Positions 22,476 through 35,061 of a DNA stretch of 64,000 bases are shown here, piece by piece. The notes beneath the pieces were generated by a model. The model was not told the DNA's origin. It was given only the letters and a program-made list of their open reading frames with translations, and made no database searches. Origin of the DNA: Delphinapterus leucas (taxonomy: Eukaryota; Chordata; Mammalia; Artiodactyla; Monodontidae). The translations under genes were made by a program, and so were the position numbers. Numbering within the stretch: the stretch's first letter is position 1; every line of letters starts with the position of its first letter. Where the stretch lies: NCBI RefSeq assembly GCF_002288925.2, contig NW_022098036.1:35881185-35945184 (forward strand), read 5' to 3'.

Positions 22476-24800
22476 TTAAAAACCTTGTTATTTATACTAC
22501 GTCCAAATAACTTAATTAATAATTTATAAGTTTTGGAAATCTGTTATTTAAAACAAGTATTTATACCAAAATGGATATACTTTGTATCTGACTGTCGCTA
22601 AGTTTATGTTCCACGTTTGGACATGCTATTTGAATTTGCCTCAGGTTTTATCTCTTATCAACTAAGAATCTATAGTCAGACACTTATTTATAAAGTGGTC
22701 TACTTGCTTCAGTCAAATAACGCCATATATAATATTTTGAGACCCAAGGGGAATAAAAAAGTCAGGAAATAGTCAAATAACATAAATCAACAACAAGAAA
22801 AATGCAGTACTTCAGGCTATATATATTGGAAACACTGCCTCTGCAGCCTCTGAATAGAGTTCAACGAATTACGGGTAACGTTTGAAAGGTAAAAGAGAAA
22901 CAATGCTTTAAATATAGCAAATATGACCCACAGGACCACTTAAATAAAAATATCATATCACAATTATAGAGATTCCTATTTTCCAAAACCAAAAGTGGGC
23001 ATGAGTCCTTGGTATAATGCCTCCAGTCATCATTCATCACTTAAGAAGTAATCCCAAAGTTTGACATGGTGGAGCAATTCAAGCTTAAGGTTCTGAGGAC
23101 TTAAAATAAGTAATGACAGGGATCATATCAAGTAATTACAATTGGCTTCTTAGCTGTAAATACTTACCGATATCACAGCTACTGATGGCATGCATATACA
23201 CTCAATTTTTTATAACGCTGACATCATTTTATAGTCACAGGACGCTAAAGATAAAGAGTGCCCTATAGCAAGGCCTTTTGTGCTTCAGGAATTAACACTG
23301 CCTGTATGAGGAGCCAGCCAGACACTTCGTTTATAAATTCTACCATCAGGAATTGTGCTACAGAGAGGCGCCCTGGTAGTTGGTATCTAAATACTCATTC
23401 TGACTTGTTTTCCTCTTAGAGGATCGCTTTAGATGGCACTGTGATTCAATAAACCACTGGAATACAGCAGTAACTCTCAGTGTGTTAGAACTTGAATATC
23501 CATTCATATTACAATCAGGGGATTCAAATGATAGATTGTTTCTGGATCAGAGTTTCTCCAGTCAAGAATATTTTTATCTGATGAGAATGACTATTTTGAC
23601 TTTGAGATATAAAACCCATAGAGATACTAATTCAAATACATTTAATCTGATCTCCATGCATTCCGACACTCCACCGCTACATCCTAGCTATTCTTTATAG
23701 GGAAAAACTTATTGTACTGCCAAAAACACCCCCTGCCACCACAAATGACAAGAGCATTCATGCATTTTCATGAGCTCATTTCAGGACAGGAAAAGCAAGA
23801 CCCACAATTCCCAATAAACACATTAAGACACTAGAATATTCTAAATGGATGCTGTAATTAAACGACCAACTACCATAATCCTATATATACTGACTAATAA
23901 TAGGAAATCATAAACTCAAATGTCTACGAGTTAATAAAATTATGAATAGTTTCTCCTATCTCCCAAAGTTGTGTATATATGTATCTAAGGCTTTTGTGTT
24001 TCATTTGATTTTGTTTCAATCGTCCTCACAACATCTGAGAAACGTACTAATTATCCCACATGCATTCAAGTACAGAGTTTCACTTCAAAGCCTGGAAGAA
24101 TCAATAACCACAGCATAAGGAAAATATACTTGTCAACCTACTTCATAATGTGTAATACATATCAAAAATAATACTGAAGACATGACCAGGTAATTTAAAA
24201 CTACAACTGGTATTTCTATGGTCAAAATCTTTAAGCAGTAAAAATGCCAACTCAGTGTTGCAATTTTTTAATCCAAGTAGTAATGGGAATACAGCAATTT
24301 AGGAAAAAAACCTACATTACTCCTGTTGTTACAAGAGCCCACAGGTGTGATTATCTAGCTGAATATTTCACACACATACACACAACAAATTGTGATTTTT
24401 ATCAACCAAGCTGTAAGGAAGTGTGAAGAAAACTGCAAGTCTCATTATAAATGCAACCTGGAGAAGAACACCTAGAAATCTAACTATGGAAGTCTAGACA
24501 TAGCTAAGAAAAAAGGCCAATGCTAAATATACAGAAGATATATGGGAAATTACATAATAGTAGTAGCAATATTAACAATAAATAATAATTATAGAGATGT
24601 TTCTTAAAGCTCTTCTTATCTGAAAAGACCTTTGGTTGATTTGTTAATAGCTCAATATTCTCCCATAACGATACCCATGTTGAAATGCGACCGCAGTTCT
24701 AACCACTATATTTCAACACACCGAATGTGTTAATGTTGCTCTAAGGCAGCCCCTCTCTCTCTAGAAACCACTCAGAAATGAAGATTTTGGAACATAATCT
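22476..24800. other. 2.3 kb of unique-looking AT-rich DNA
   Basis: A weak antisense MIR core may lie at 24010-24090 (CGTCCTCACAACATCTGAG). There is otherwise no recognised repeat, gene or structure. Confidence 0.4.
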
Positions 24801-24814
24801 TCCTTGTGTTATGG

Positions 24815-25145
24815 CCCAACCAAATTATTCAGCCTTCCCCCAAACATCATGCCCTTTACCCCTCCAGGCTTTGGCATGCATACCCTCCCTCTACTGTCTC
24901 CCTGATGAACTCCTACTCACCCTTCAAGCTCCCTCCCAAATACCACCTTCCCTCCTCTCTTAGGCCAGCTTCACCTTTAGCAATCACTCATGTGTATTAA
25001 CAATCATTTGTGTGTCTCTACCACCAGACTGAGTTCCTAGGATGCAGGTATTGATTTTCATTCTTTTTTTTTTTAGGACCAAATCTAGTATGGCTCCCTA
25101 ATAATTACTCAGTAAGGACTGGATGGGTGGGATGGATGTGTGCAT
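24815..25145 (+). mobile_element. L2 3' fragment
   Basis: 'CTCCAGGCTTTGGCATGCATACCC', 'TACTCACCCTTCAAGCTCCCTCCC', 'CACCAGACTGAGTTCCTAGGATGCAGG' and 'CCTAATAATTACTCAGTAAGGACTGGATGGG' follow the L2 3' end. A short oligo-T is inside. Confidence 0.7.
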
Positions 25146-25720
25146 GAATAACAAGGCTCCTACAGTTTAATCCACATCCTGATATTTTGACTTTGATGCT
25201 ACAACAAGATTTGGTGCTGCATTACTGAATCCAGATGATATAAATTCGGTAGTATTCAAAGAACCTACTGCTTCATGGCATCAGTAATTCCAATTAGAAG
25301 CTGTAGGTTATGTAGGTTCAGTGTTGTACCTAATGTGCACCTAGTACTAGTGCTTTACCCTTTACTAAAGAGAAAATCATAGTTATGACCAATAATAAAC
25401 CAAATCAAACTCACACATACAATATATTCTTGTATAAACAAGGCTTCTGATCAAACAAAAACCATCATCAATCAGTAGGCAAACTGAGTGCTTACTGCAC
25501 CAGTCATATGGTTTTCAATACGCACATGGTTTACATTTAGATTTCTGATTTTTCTCTTTACTTCCATCATCATTTCAAAATACTGAGAGCATCTTGCCTA
25601 AGGATAGCTGAAACGGGACAATGATGAAATTCAAACAATACCCGCAAATGCAGTAAGAGACCTCAACATAAATACTCTGTGACACCCCTGAAAGCTCAAT
25701 AAATTAATCTCTCTCTTCTA
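25146..25720. other. Nothing recognised
   Basis: Unique-looking sequence immediately upstream of SINE copy 5. Confidence 0.4.
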
Positions 25721-25732
25721 AAAAGGAAAGCA

Positions 25733-25933
25733 GGGCTTCCCTGGTGGCGCAGTGGTTGAGAGTCCACCTGCCGATGTAGGGGACAGGGTTCGTGCCCCGG
25801 TCCGGGAAGATCCCACATGCCGCGGAGCGGCTGGGCCCGTGAGCCGTGGCCGCTGAGCCCGCGCGCCCGGAGCCTGTGCTCCGCAACGGGAGAGGCCACA
25901 ACAGTGAGAGGCCCACGTACCGCAAAAAAAAAA
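25733..25933 (+). mobile_element. Young CHR-type SINE, copy 5
   Basis: Full-length compact form with B-box region GGTTCGTGCC. The perfect 12-bp duplication AAAAGGAAAGCA is at 25721-25732 and 25934-25945; its A-rich start fits L1 endonuclease cleavage. Little decay, so it is a recent insertion. Confidence 0.97.
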
Positions 25934-25945
25934 AAAAGGAAAGCA

Positions 25946-26904
25946 AGCACAGCCCAAAGATGCTAAGTCAATTTTGTTGTAGCATTCTGCAGAATCACAT
26001 GCTAGAATAGTGCAAACCCACGTCACCTAGCCCTCATCACTGAATTCAAAATCTAACCTAATTCATTTGAAGTCTAGAATTTAATGAAGAAGACAGAGTG
26101 CAGAGTGATCCTAAGAACACAAGCAAAGGTCTATAAGAGGGTAGGAAGAGATAGCAATTCTTCCTCAGGATCCACATTGCTCTCTTTGAAGCATTTCTTT
26201 GTGGACTGTACATTTCATTCTACTGAATTTCAGTCAACTCCATGGTAGACAACACCATCCGTCTTATTTCATCTTTTTAACAAGGACTTGATGAGGTGAC
26301 ACAGGACTGATTCTTAAAAACACATTACCTGCTATGTGAGGCATTGTGTGACAGGAAGAACTATCTTAGTGACAGGCACCTGACAGCAGATTTGTTGATT
26401 TCATGGTCACTTCATTTAAAGTAACAACAGGGTGAAATATGCCATCTGATAATCTGTTTGAATGTTGACTGTGAAAAGCACTTAACATTTCTGCCAGCTA
26501 TCAGGACTACAGAATCTGTTCTTCAATATGTGAGGGTCTGTCTTCCTCTTTACTCATTTTTGTCAATTCTGTGCCCCCATCTCCTCTTTCCTCAGAGGAA
26601 ATCCCCCAGTAATTTTTTGGAAATACATTATGCAGAGAAATTTGGCACCAGGGATAAACAACTCTCCTTAGAGCCCCACTTTTCAAAGATGTTACACATA
26701 CTAGCTGAGAAAGAGATGTGGGCTGCTTTTTCAGACATCCACAGGCTACCCTTCTAAAAACGTCATTTAACATCTCTAAACTCCAATCAGGGGTGAGATA
26801 TGTATGCATGAATATTGTACCCTTCATCCTCTACATGTGAGCCTGAGAAAATAGTAAGTTCAAGCACCTGAAGGTCATGTTTTCATACACTTTATGGCTA
26901 TATT
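25946..26904. other. Nothing recognised
   Basis: Overlapping open frames of about 100 codons on both strands (26458-26827) match nothing known and lack any supporting context. Confidence 0.4.
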
Positions 26905-26919
26905 TCTTTCTTTATTCTT

Positions 26920-27093
26920 TTTTTATATTAAGTATAGTTGACTTACAGTGTTGTGTTAATTTCTGCTATACAGCAAAGTAACTCAGTTATACATACATAT
27001 ACATATTCTCTTTCATATTCGTTTCCATTTTGGTTTATCACAGGATATTGAATATAGTTCCCTGTGTCATACAGTAGGACCTTGTTGTTTCTC
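26920..27093 (-). mobile_element. Truncated L1 3' end, antisense, with 15-bp target-site duplication
   Basis: 'AGTATAGTTGACTTACAGTGTTGTGTTAATTTCTGC' through 'CACAGGATATTGAATATAGTTCCC' and 'CAGTAGGACCTTGTTGTTT' match the reversed 3' UTR of a cetartiodactyl-era L1. TCTTTCTTTATTCTT is duplicated at 26905-26919 and 27094-27108. Confidence 0.88.
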
Positions 27094-27416
27094 TCTTTCT
27101 TTATTCTTATACCAGTAAAAGCAAAACCAAACTGGATCATACCAAGGACCTGAAGACCATGACTGTCCATGCATCACCCTTCCTACATTCCAACTGGTGC
27201 TGGAGCGACTCTCCTCCCTCTGCGGGGCAAGGACTTCTCACAAGGTCTATACGGACAACAACCTTCCCCAACCCCATAGCAAGCTGAGTGTTAGCTTTTA
27301 ACACGTCAGGGGAAGGCAGACTCAGAAAATAATTATCACCATGTTAATCCCAGTAATAACTTGTTCTTATAAAGCATTCTGCAGTCCATTTTAAAAAGTA
27401 AGCAATAAATATAAAA

Positions 27417-27452
27417 TCTTCCTCTTGAAAGAAGCTCCTTTCAAGAGGAAGA
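27417..27452. repeat. Perfect 15-bp inverted repeat, 6-base loop
   Basis: Left arm TCTTCCTCTTGAAAG (27417-27431), loop AAGCTC, right arm CTTTCAAGAGGAAGA (27438-27452). Arms are exact reverse complements and lie in otherwise unremarkable DNA. Confidence 0.95.
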
Positions 27453-27530
27453 CCCTGTAGAAAAAATCATGATCTAGGCACAGCCAACCTCTTTGAAAAA
27501 AGGGTTAACTTCACACTGCCTGACAAGATA

Positions 27531-27570
27531 CTTCTTAGATATCTAAAAAGCCTTCTTAGACATCTAAAAA
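27531..27570. repeat. Short direct repeat, 19-bp unit
   Basis: CTTCTTAGATATCTAAAAA at 27531-27549 and CTTCTTAGACATCTAAAAA at 27552-27570, one mismatch, separated by two bases. Confidence 0.9.
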
Positions 27571-28789
27571 TTATCTGTACCAACTGTCTCTTATCCTAAT
27601 TGCTTGGAATCACACACCCACCAACACCTCAGCTGAGCGGTACAGCCCACACATCCGAGAGCCGCTTGGACATCAACATGCTGGAAGCTTTTTAAACAGC
27701 ATTATATATGAACCAGAAGCAGCCCAGTTAAAATTTATACTTTCTTTGAAAGATTTTTTGACATATTCAATGCTTGTGAGAGCTGAGGGGCTGACGGCCC
27801 TAGTCAAATACAGTTGAGTGAGCAGCCTGCAAGCCTTCCTACCCTCCACCTCCGGGGCAGGTGAACCGTGACATGGAGGGACAAGCCTCTCCTGCCTTCT
27901 CTATTCCTTTTTCAGAAAATACAAAAAAAAGAGAAAGAAAAAAAAACTTCCTTCAAACTATTGTTTGATGATTTCTTTGTTTAAATAAACATCTCAATAG
28001 AAGTAGACTGTAGTAGCAATTCGCTCCTCCATGGCTTAATCTAAATCTCTTGGAGTCAGTTAATTTCTCACGAAATTTTTCCCTAGTGTGATGCCTGGCT
28101 CATCTAAGTTGTTTTTTTTTTTTTTCCTTACCGTATGTTTTCTTTTATAATTTTCAATGATCCTTCTCCATCTAAAAAACCACTTCACAGCTCTTAGCAC
28201 TGTTTACCAAGGATATGAAGAAAAATGCCAGATATACATAAAGACTTTTTGTTAGAATGCTATCCTTAGCATCGTAACTCAAGTCCTTTTAATACAATTT
28301 CATGCCATTGCATTCATTTCTTTACTTAAGAAATTTTTTAAAAAGCTTTTATTCAAAACTTCCCAGTATGTTGTGGTAAATAATTATTTGTGGTTATTTT
28401 GATGAAGTGCTTAACAGATGAAAAGATCAGCCCGGAAAAATATTTAAGAAGCACCCGTCTAAACCAAAAAGAGCACATTTTCAAGTTCCACTAAATAAGA
28501 TGTTGTGTATCCCTGTAGTTTTTTTATATATATAATTTTAAATAATCACATAAGATTCTCTATAAGAAAGGCTGACTATCTTTAGCAGATTTCCAAACTT
28601 CATCACGCCCCTCAGAACTGAATACCTCTGAAGCTTCCTGATATTTGGCATTTGGTGTAAACTATTGTGTGAACCCAAGCTTCATCACTTCCATTTTCTG
28701 CCATCTGGAGGATATTGAAAATAAAATAAAGACCCAAAAGTGTCTGGTTTTGTTGTTGGCGGGGTGGGACACACCCAAGGTATTAAGTT
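27571..28789. other. Repeat-free stretch, nothing recognised
   Basis: Holds an oligo-T run (about 28111-28126) and an AT-rich tract near 28519-28545. No gene. Confidence 0.4.
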
Positions 28790-29260
28790 ATTCAAACACC
28801 AGTAACATATGATATTGCACATTCCCACTGTCACAGCCTTTGTTGAAAAGGATTTCCCCGACCTTTCCTGTAACCAGCAAACAAATAAGCCCTCTCTCTC
28901 AGCGGGAGAGAGGCACTGGTCCATTAGATCATTAAGCAGTTCTATTCAGATACCCCCCATTCTCCTGTCCTTGGCCCTGAAGAGGGAACTGGCAGCGGTC
29001 CAATCAGTCAGAGAGAACGCCGGCAAATGTGACTGCGTACAGGGTAGCTTGAAATGTCTCAGCAGGACCCGAGTCACAGAGCAGACAGCACTGAGGGGAG
29101 GATGTGGCGCTACATGAGGGGTAGTGTTCCAACAACGGAAGGCTGGTGTTTCAGCCTGCCAAACAACGTAATGACTCACCCAGGCAGGAAAATATTACCA
29201 CCATGGGGATATTTGGATCGTCTCAGTCTGAGAGTAATTAGGGACTAAACTATAACAGCA
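28790..29260. promoter_or_regulatory. GC-richer repeat-free patch with CCAAT and AP-1-like sites (unverified)
   Basis: Contains CCAATCAG (about 29000) and TGACTCA (about 29172), consensus NF-Y and AP-1 sites respectively, in DNA visibly GC-richer than its flanks. No CpG island or initiator context is evident. Overlapping open frames on both strands show no known domain. Regulatory status is inference only. Confidence 0.25.
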
Positions 29261-29440
29261 TGCTTCAGTGATGAAATGAGAAAATAAGCAATACCTCTGT
29301 CAGGTTCTGATTGGTGAGTATTAAATGAATATGGGCTTCTATCATCTTCGACCACAAACTAGGAACTTGCAGCAGATTGTCAGAATGGAGAACTATTTCC
29401 ACATTTTCATGAAGTAAGACAGCACACAAATGCGCGCATG

Positions 29441-29464
29441 CACACACACACACACACACACACA
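29441..29464. repeat. (CA)12 microsatellite
   Basis: Twelve uninterrupted CA units, flanked by TGCGCGCATG and TGCACACAAACG. Confidence 0.95.
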
Positions 29465-29569
29465 TGCACACAAACGTGGTGAGGTAAAAAATGTTACAGT
29501 TGGCAGAAAGACTTTTAGGGAAAATCATTACCACAATTATATAATTCATTTCTATAGCAGGCATTTGCT

Positions 29570-30850
29570 CATCCCGAAGCTTTTTCCATCCCTAATTACA
29601 CTGTCTGCAAAGAGGGAAAATGAGTCCAGAATGGCAAATGCCAACAATGTCATTTTATTAGTAAGAATGATATACAACCTCCAAAATAAAAAGCTCATGT
29701 GTTTAATGAATTTAGGTAATGGAATTATTTTACTTATTAGTACCAGTTGCACAAATGTAAATTCTCTGGCAAAGAGGACAAATGTTAATTTTTATTTCTT
29801 TGTATTTTCAAATTGCGGACAATTTGTATTCATTAGACCACGTAAAAACCTCTTTTCCCTTATAATTGTAAAGTGACATTATAATTAAATCGGATAACCT
29901 CAGCAGCATCTGCCAGTTAGGAATCACTTACAAGCTGGCTGGCCAAAGCCCTGGCACATTAAGCCACCAAACGGAGTTGCACATCTATAACCCTTCGCCG
30001 CCATGGCCAGGTCAGAACCTCAGTCACGCGGAGAGAAAAAGATTATTCAGGCTAAAAGGCCTTAGAAGGTCGGGAATAAAAATGTCTTCTCAGAACCATT
30101 ACCAGATTCTTCCAGAGTGCTTACTCTGAATCCTGAACACACACTTGTTTGACTTCCTTCACTGAGACCGCCTTGCCAACCCCCAGCTCCAAAAAAATGC
30201 TTTCCTACCAGCCCAGTCTCACCAGATCAGAATGAGAGGCAAACACAAATTATCTCTCTTCTCAATATGAACAACCTCTATTAGGCCAGGTTAATAAACT
30301 CTAATAGATGTGAGGGCTAATACAATATTCAGCTATTGACATAAACATAAATATAAATTTCAAAGAAAATAACCTACTTTAGGAAAACTACCTGTACAAT
30401 AAAAATTAATGAACTCCAAATGATTCCGCACATCTCCACCAAATTGCATTTTCAGGCTCACGTCTTCAGGACATGCTGGGTGGTTTGACGCATTCCCACA
30501 ATTCATCTTCCTGCTAAGCCAATTTTAATTTAAATGCAATTAAAGGCTCAAAATGAACATTATGTATTAGATAAAGCCCCAAATCTGCAGACTATCATAA
30601 ATATGACTTTCAGAAAAATTAATTACAAGCCATTAGGGCACAAGTCATCTTACTGCAAATGTTGAGTTAAATTGCAGAATTAGTTTGTTCGTTCCATTAA
30701 ATACTGATTTTGAGCTTTGTACCAATTTAATATCACTAGGTCAGTTTATGAGAAAAATGTGATCTACAGCTAGAACTTCTAAAGTGTCTTAGCATTTCTT
30801 ACTAGTTAAATCATAGGCATTCTTGGAAAGAAAGAAAAATAACCTGAAGT
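29570..30850. promoter_or_regulatory. Candidate conserved non-coding island (unverified)
   Basis: About 1.3 kb without any recognisable transposon remnant, dense in TAAT/ATTA homeodomain cores, for example TTTTAATTTAAATGCAATTA at 30523-30542 and ATAATTAAATCGG near 29881. An open frame overlapping its left part (to 29876) starts in the CA repeat and is not credible as a gene. This pattern is what developmental enhancers in gene deserts look like. Conservation has not been shown. Confidence 0.35.
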
Positions 30851-32096
30851 GAGTTTTAGTCAAATAGTAAGAATATTAATTTTCATGTGCTGCTAATTTA
30901 TATCAATATATACCATAAATCAAGCATTCTTCTTATATACTAGGTTTTTTTCCCAAATAAATATTTCACCTTCATTTTTGCTGCACTTTAAGAGTATGGG
31001 GAAAATACCACAATTGTGTTTAAATGAAACATATAATGCTGGTCTAATAACCTAAAAGTCCAACATCACCATCCCTACCCTAGCCTAGGCTAGTGTTCCA
31101 TAAGTAAGCCAAGAAATCAAACATCCTCATGCTTGCCTTGAACTTACAAACTCAGAGAATACCAGGGTATACAAGAAGCAGAACTTTTTTTTGAAATTAT
31201 TGCACCAACTTGCACTTTTGGTGAGCATGTTTCCCCAAACAGGCAACATGGTTATTCAAGGATGACATAGTAATATAACTCACTGATGGAAAGAGTTTGG
31301 AGAATCCAGTGAAACTCAGCAGCGTTTGTACTATTGATTAATTTAGTCATTCCATTAAAAATAAGATGGTGGTAATTTTAAAAGGTTATAAAACCTGGGT
31401 ACAGTTGTAATCAATCCCTTCATTTCTAATTACTTATCTTAAAAAAGTCTCCCTCATACTTTTCAGTTGTTTTAAATATATATATATATATATAAAAAAT
31501 CAAAAAATACCCATATAATTTTTTAAAAAATCAAGCATAACTCCCGACTTCCAAAAAAGTCATCAAGTTGTTAGCAAAAGCTCCATTTCCCAGTGAAAAC
31601 AAACAGACTTTAGGAGGAACATGACAGTCCTCATTTTCAGTCATTGCAAGATGAGATCCTCCTGTCTAGATTAAAGTCAGTTGCTTCTACATTGACTTCC
31701 ACAGTGGTATTTCATTAAAAACAGAATTGCCTTAAAGGATTTAGACAAATTTGGCAAGTGAGTTATTCTAATTACCTTCCTTTCTGATTAAGTAAATACA
31801 GCTAATGTCGGAGGCAAAGTGGTCTGTTTAAACACCATTTATGGAAAAATTATAATATTATTTATTTGGAACACAATAACGATTCAAGAAAAAAGGCAAC
31901 TCCTTCCCTCCAGTTCATCCATTGGATTAGCCCTAATCCCACACTTTAAAAAATTTATCACAGCTTTCCTCTAGCTCTTAAATCCTTCCCTTTCTCCAGG
32001 GCAATGTGATTATTTGCCTAGTTACTTATTACCTCTTGTCTTCTTCTGCTTCAAGACAGATCCACACCAATTTCTGGACATTAACAGATAACAGTA
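30851..32096. other. Repeat-poor DNA with a (TA)n tract
   Basis: A (TA)n run lies at 31476-31494. No transposon or gene is recognised in the rest. Confidence 0.45.
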
Positions 32097-32099
32097 AAA

Positions 32100-32254
32100 G
32101 AAATGGTAAGTACATGATGTTATGGAGGCGTTAGTTAATGCTATGGTGATAATCATTTTGCATATGTAACGATATAAGTGTATCAAATCAACACACTATA
32201 TACCCTAAACTTACACAATATTATGTCAATTATATCTTAAAAAATCTGGAAAAA
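32100..32254 (+). mobile_element. Truncated L1 3' end
   Basis: 'GTGATAATCATTTTGCATATGTAACG', 'TATCAAATCAACACACTATATACCCTAAACTTACACAATATTATGTCAATTATATCTTAAAAAA' is the 3' terminus of an L1MA/MB-like element. A possible 8-bp duplication CAGATAAC lies at 32085-32092 and 32258-32265. The only transposon in a 6-kb repeat-poor block. Confidence 0.75.
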
Positions 32255-33950
32255 ACCCAGATAACTGTATATAATTAGAATTGAGTATACTGTAGCTGCC
32301 TAAGATGTCTGAAATCCTGATTGTTTCCGAAGGAGACAGTAGGATTCCTTATTACTTAGTACCTGCATGTATGTGAAATTTACATAAGAGTTTTACCAAG
32401 TCTGGGGCCATTTGTTACACCAGATATTTCTAAATATGGGGAGGCACTGTTACACAAAATGAAATAAACACACACAGAGTCTCTTAAAGTATTTCCTGAT
32501 TGCTCGATTACATATGCCAAATAAGCCTAGTTAATACCATTTTGTTACTTAAAAATGAGTGGTTTAAGTTAAAATACTAGTAGTACTAATAATTTCTCTG
32601 TGAGCAAATGTTCAAAAAATAACAATAGGGTCAATGTCACATATGTAGCCCTGAGAAAACATATCGTGTTTTATGTTTCATCCAAATTCCTTAAGGCTAA
32701 AAGGTGATACGAAAAAAAGTATGGACAGGTAAAATCCAGGCCACTAGGTATTATGCAATCACCCACCCACACCCTATTTTGGCACGCTTACCATGTTCCA
32801 TAGATACTAACACAGGGAAACAAGAGTTGTGTTTGAGGACTAACTTTCTATGAGTAAGATTAAGATGACTTTGTAAAACAGGACTTAAACTGGATAATTT
32901 AACTTCTACATTTGAAATAGCTTAAAAAGAATTTAAAAGAATAACTGAATTAATTCAACTGCCATAGAGGATTTCAATCATCTCATCAAGTGTGGACTAT
33001 TATAATTAGTTGAACTTCAAGTTCTACATTAAATCTTATGAATGACTTCCAAGGGTGAACTCTGAAGCAGAGCAGCAGAGGGGTTTTCTCAAGACCTTAA
33101 AATGAGTCATTAATAAGAATGAAAATCAAAGCTTCGTAGTGAATTTCTACCTTTCTGTCCTATAAATTACCACCCCTCAATAACAACAACAGCACAAGAC
33201 CAGTTATTGGAATCCAAGACATCTTATTTTCTTCACTTATTCAACGCGCTGCTGTTCTCTAGAAAACATTATTGGGATACACAATAGGATGTATCACATC
33301 CTTTCCTGAAAGTATCTGACTCCTAATACTATGAAGAGCTATTTTAAGGCAACAGCTTTTATTTGATTTTTCTGTTATTCATTATTTTAGAACACCCATT
33401 TACTTTTGCTGTGTTCAGAAATTCCTAATAAGTCTTAGAAAACCGAGAACCTGGAAATGAAAGAACTACTGTAGATCAATTCTGATTATTTAAACTTGTG
33501 TAGAAATGTTTCTTTACACATGTAATAGACACACGCTGAACTCTGATCTTTTACAGTATGAATAAGAGTTAGAAATTTACACAGTAAATATTTTATAACA
33601 ATTGATATTAGTGTTTCAAATGCTCCAGGATTCATAATAGGTTTCTTAAAGTAGGTGAACTTTCAGGAGAGTTCTAATTTTCCCCTGTAAATTATAAATT
33701 TATAATTGGCTGTCCTTTTATGTAATTATCCTTGGTACCCTCTCTGTTGGAGTACAACAATCCCACTCACCATTAAAAAGTCACAAGTAACCCTAGAATG
33801 AAGGTTCTAAATTTCACCACATTACTTTGAGGATTAAAAAGAGGAAAAGTATCTGGGGATAAAGTTCAAAGTTATATCTTGCAGAGTTAAGTACAAGTCC
33901 TAACGGCCAAGAGTCATCAAATATGAACAGCTTGCCAAATACAATAGACA
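32255..33950. other. Repeat-poor DNA
   Basis: No gene or recognised repeat. It includes an 18-bp perfect palindrome AATTATAAATTTATAATT at 33690-33707. Confidence 0.45.
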
Positions 33951-33960
33951 CAAGAAGACT

Positions 33961-34170
33961 TTTTTTTTTTTTTTTTTTGCGGTACGCGGGCCTCTCACTG
34001 TTGTGGCCTCTCCCGTTGCGGAGCACAGGCTCCGGACGTGCAGGCTCAGCGGCCATGGCCCACGGGCCCAGCCGCTCCGCGGCGTGTGGGCTCTTCCCGG
34101 ACCGGGCCACGAACCCGTGTCCCCTGAATCGGCAGGCAGACTCTCAACCACTGCACCACCAGGGAAGCCC
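33961..34170 (-). mobile_element. Young CHR-type SINE, copy 6, antisense
   Basis: T18 at 33961-33978 is the reversed tail, then GCGGTACGCGGGCC, ending AGGGAAGCCC. Flanking AAGAAGACTTTTT (33952 on) and AAGAAGCCATTTTT (34171 on) look like a slightly diverged duplication. The B-box region is GGTTCGTGGC. Confidence 0.96.
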
Positions 34171-34184
34171 AAGAAGCCATTTTT

Positions 34185-35060
34185 AAAGATGAGAAAGCTG
34201 TGACTCAGCTTGATCAAGGCCTTAGCCTTTCTGATCCTCACAGAAAAATAAAGAAATAAATAAAAGCAGTAATAAAGGTGAGGAAGCTTACAAGCACTTC
34301 CACATCATTACAGGACTCTAAAATACAGAGTGTGACTGCCCTGTGTGGAGATACGAAATGGGAAAGAAACTCGTGAAAGCTCAGATACCTCTGTCTACCT
34401 TGGAAAATTCTGAACTAGCCAGATCATCCGTGTGTAGGAATTCATATCCGTTAGTACTATCACTAAGAGCCTTATGTATTGATAGTAATGCAGACTGTTA
34501 GTGGTAATAAAGGTATTCCTCTGAAAACGGCTTAATTTTTAGTCTCATATAAGTCTACGTCTATTTTATGTCTTTCTAATATATCTGCAACTAGTCTCTT
34601 CCGAAACCCAAAAATCATTCTTCATTTCAGTTTCTTTCATCAACGACTTTTCACACTTTGATGCACAGACTCAAGATGATCATCGGATTTCACCACTTTC
34701 CCCCATGTTACAATTCATTTCAATTTTCTTCTGGCTACCACTGACCCTTGTTAATTTCTGAATACTCCTCCATCATTTTTTGAATTTCACTTAGTTCCCA
34801 GCTGTAGGACTAGATGTGTCATCACTCTTTGAGACCTTAACCTAATCCTTTCACCACAGTGCTCTGAGATTTCTACTTGCTGCAGGGTGCTTCCCTAAAT
34901 AGTCTTCCAAATTACTTAATGCCACTCTTACTAGTAGAAAAAAAAATGTCTGTTTTTGTGTCCACCTACATACAAGTTGTTCTATCCAAATCCTCCCCTC
35001 CTAAGTTCTCTTCAAGAATCTATTTCTGTTCATTAATTTGTTCATTATTTTAATCATTAT
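34185..35060. other. Nothing firmly recognised
   Basis: No gene; pyrimidine-rich patches near 34850-35000 may be L2 debris, too diverged to call. Confidence 0.35.
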
Positions 35061-35061
35061 T

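Noticed and set aside
28685..29248. Overlapping open frames on both strands that might be an exon
   Set aside because: No family match, no convincing splice sites; GC-richer composition alone makes longer frames likely.
29430..29876. 148-codon open frame, the longest plus-strand frame without N
   Set aside because: Begins inside a CA microsatellite (His-Thr repeats) and runs into AT-rich unique DNA; no known family.
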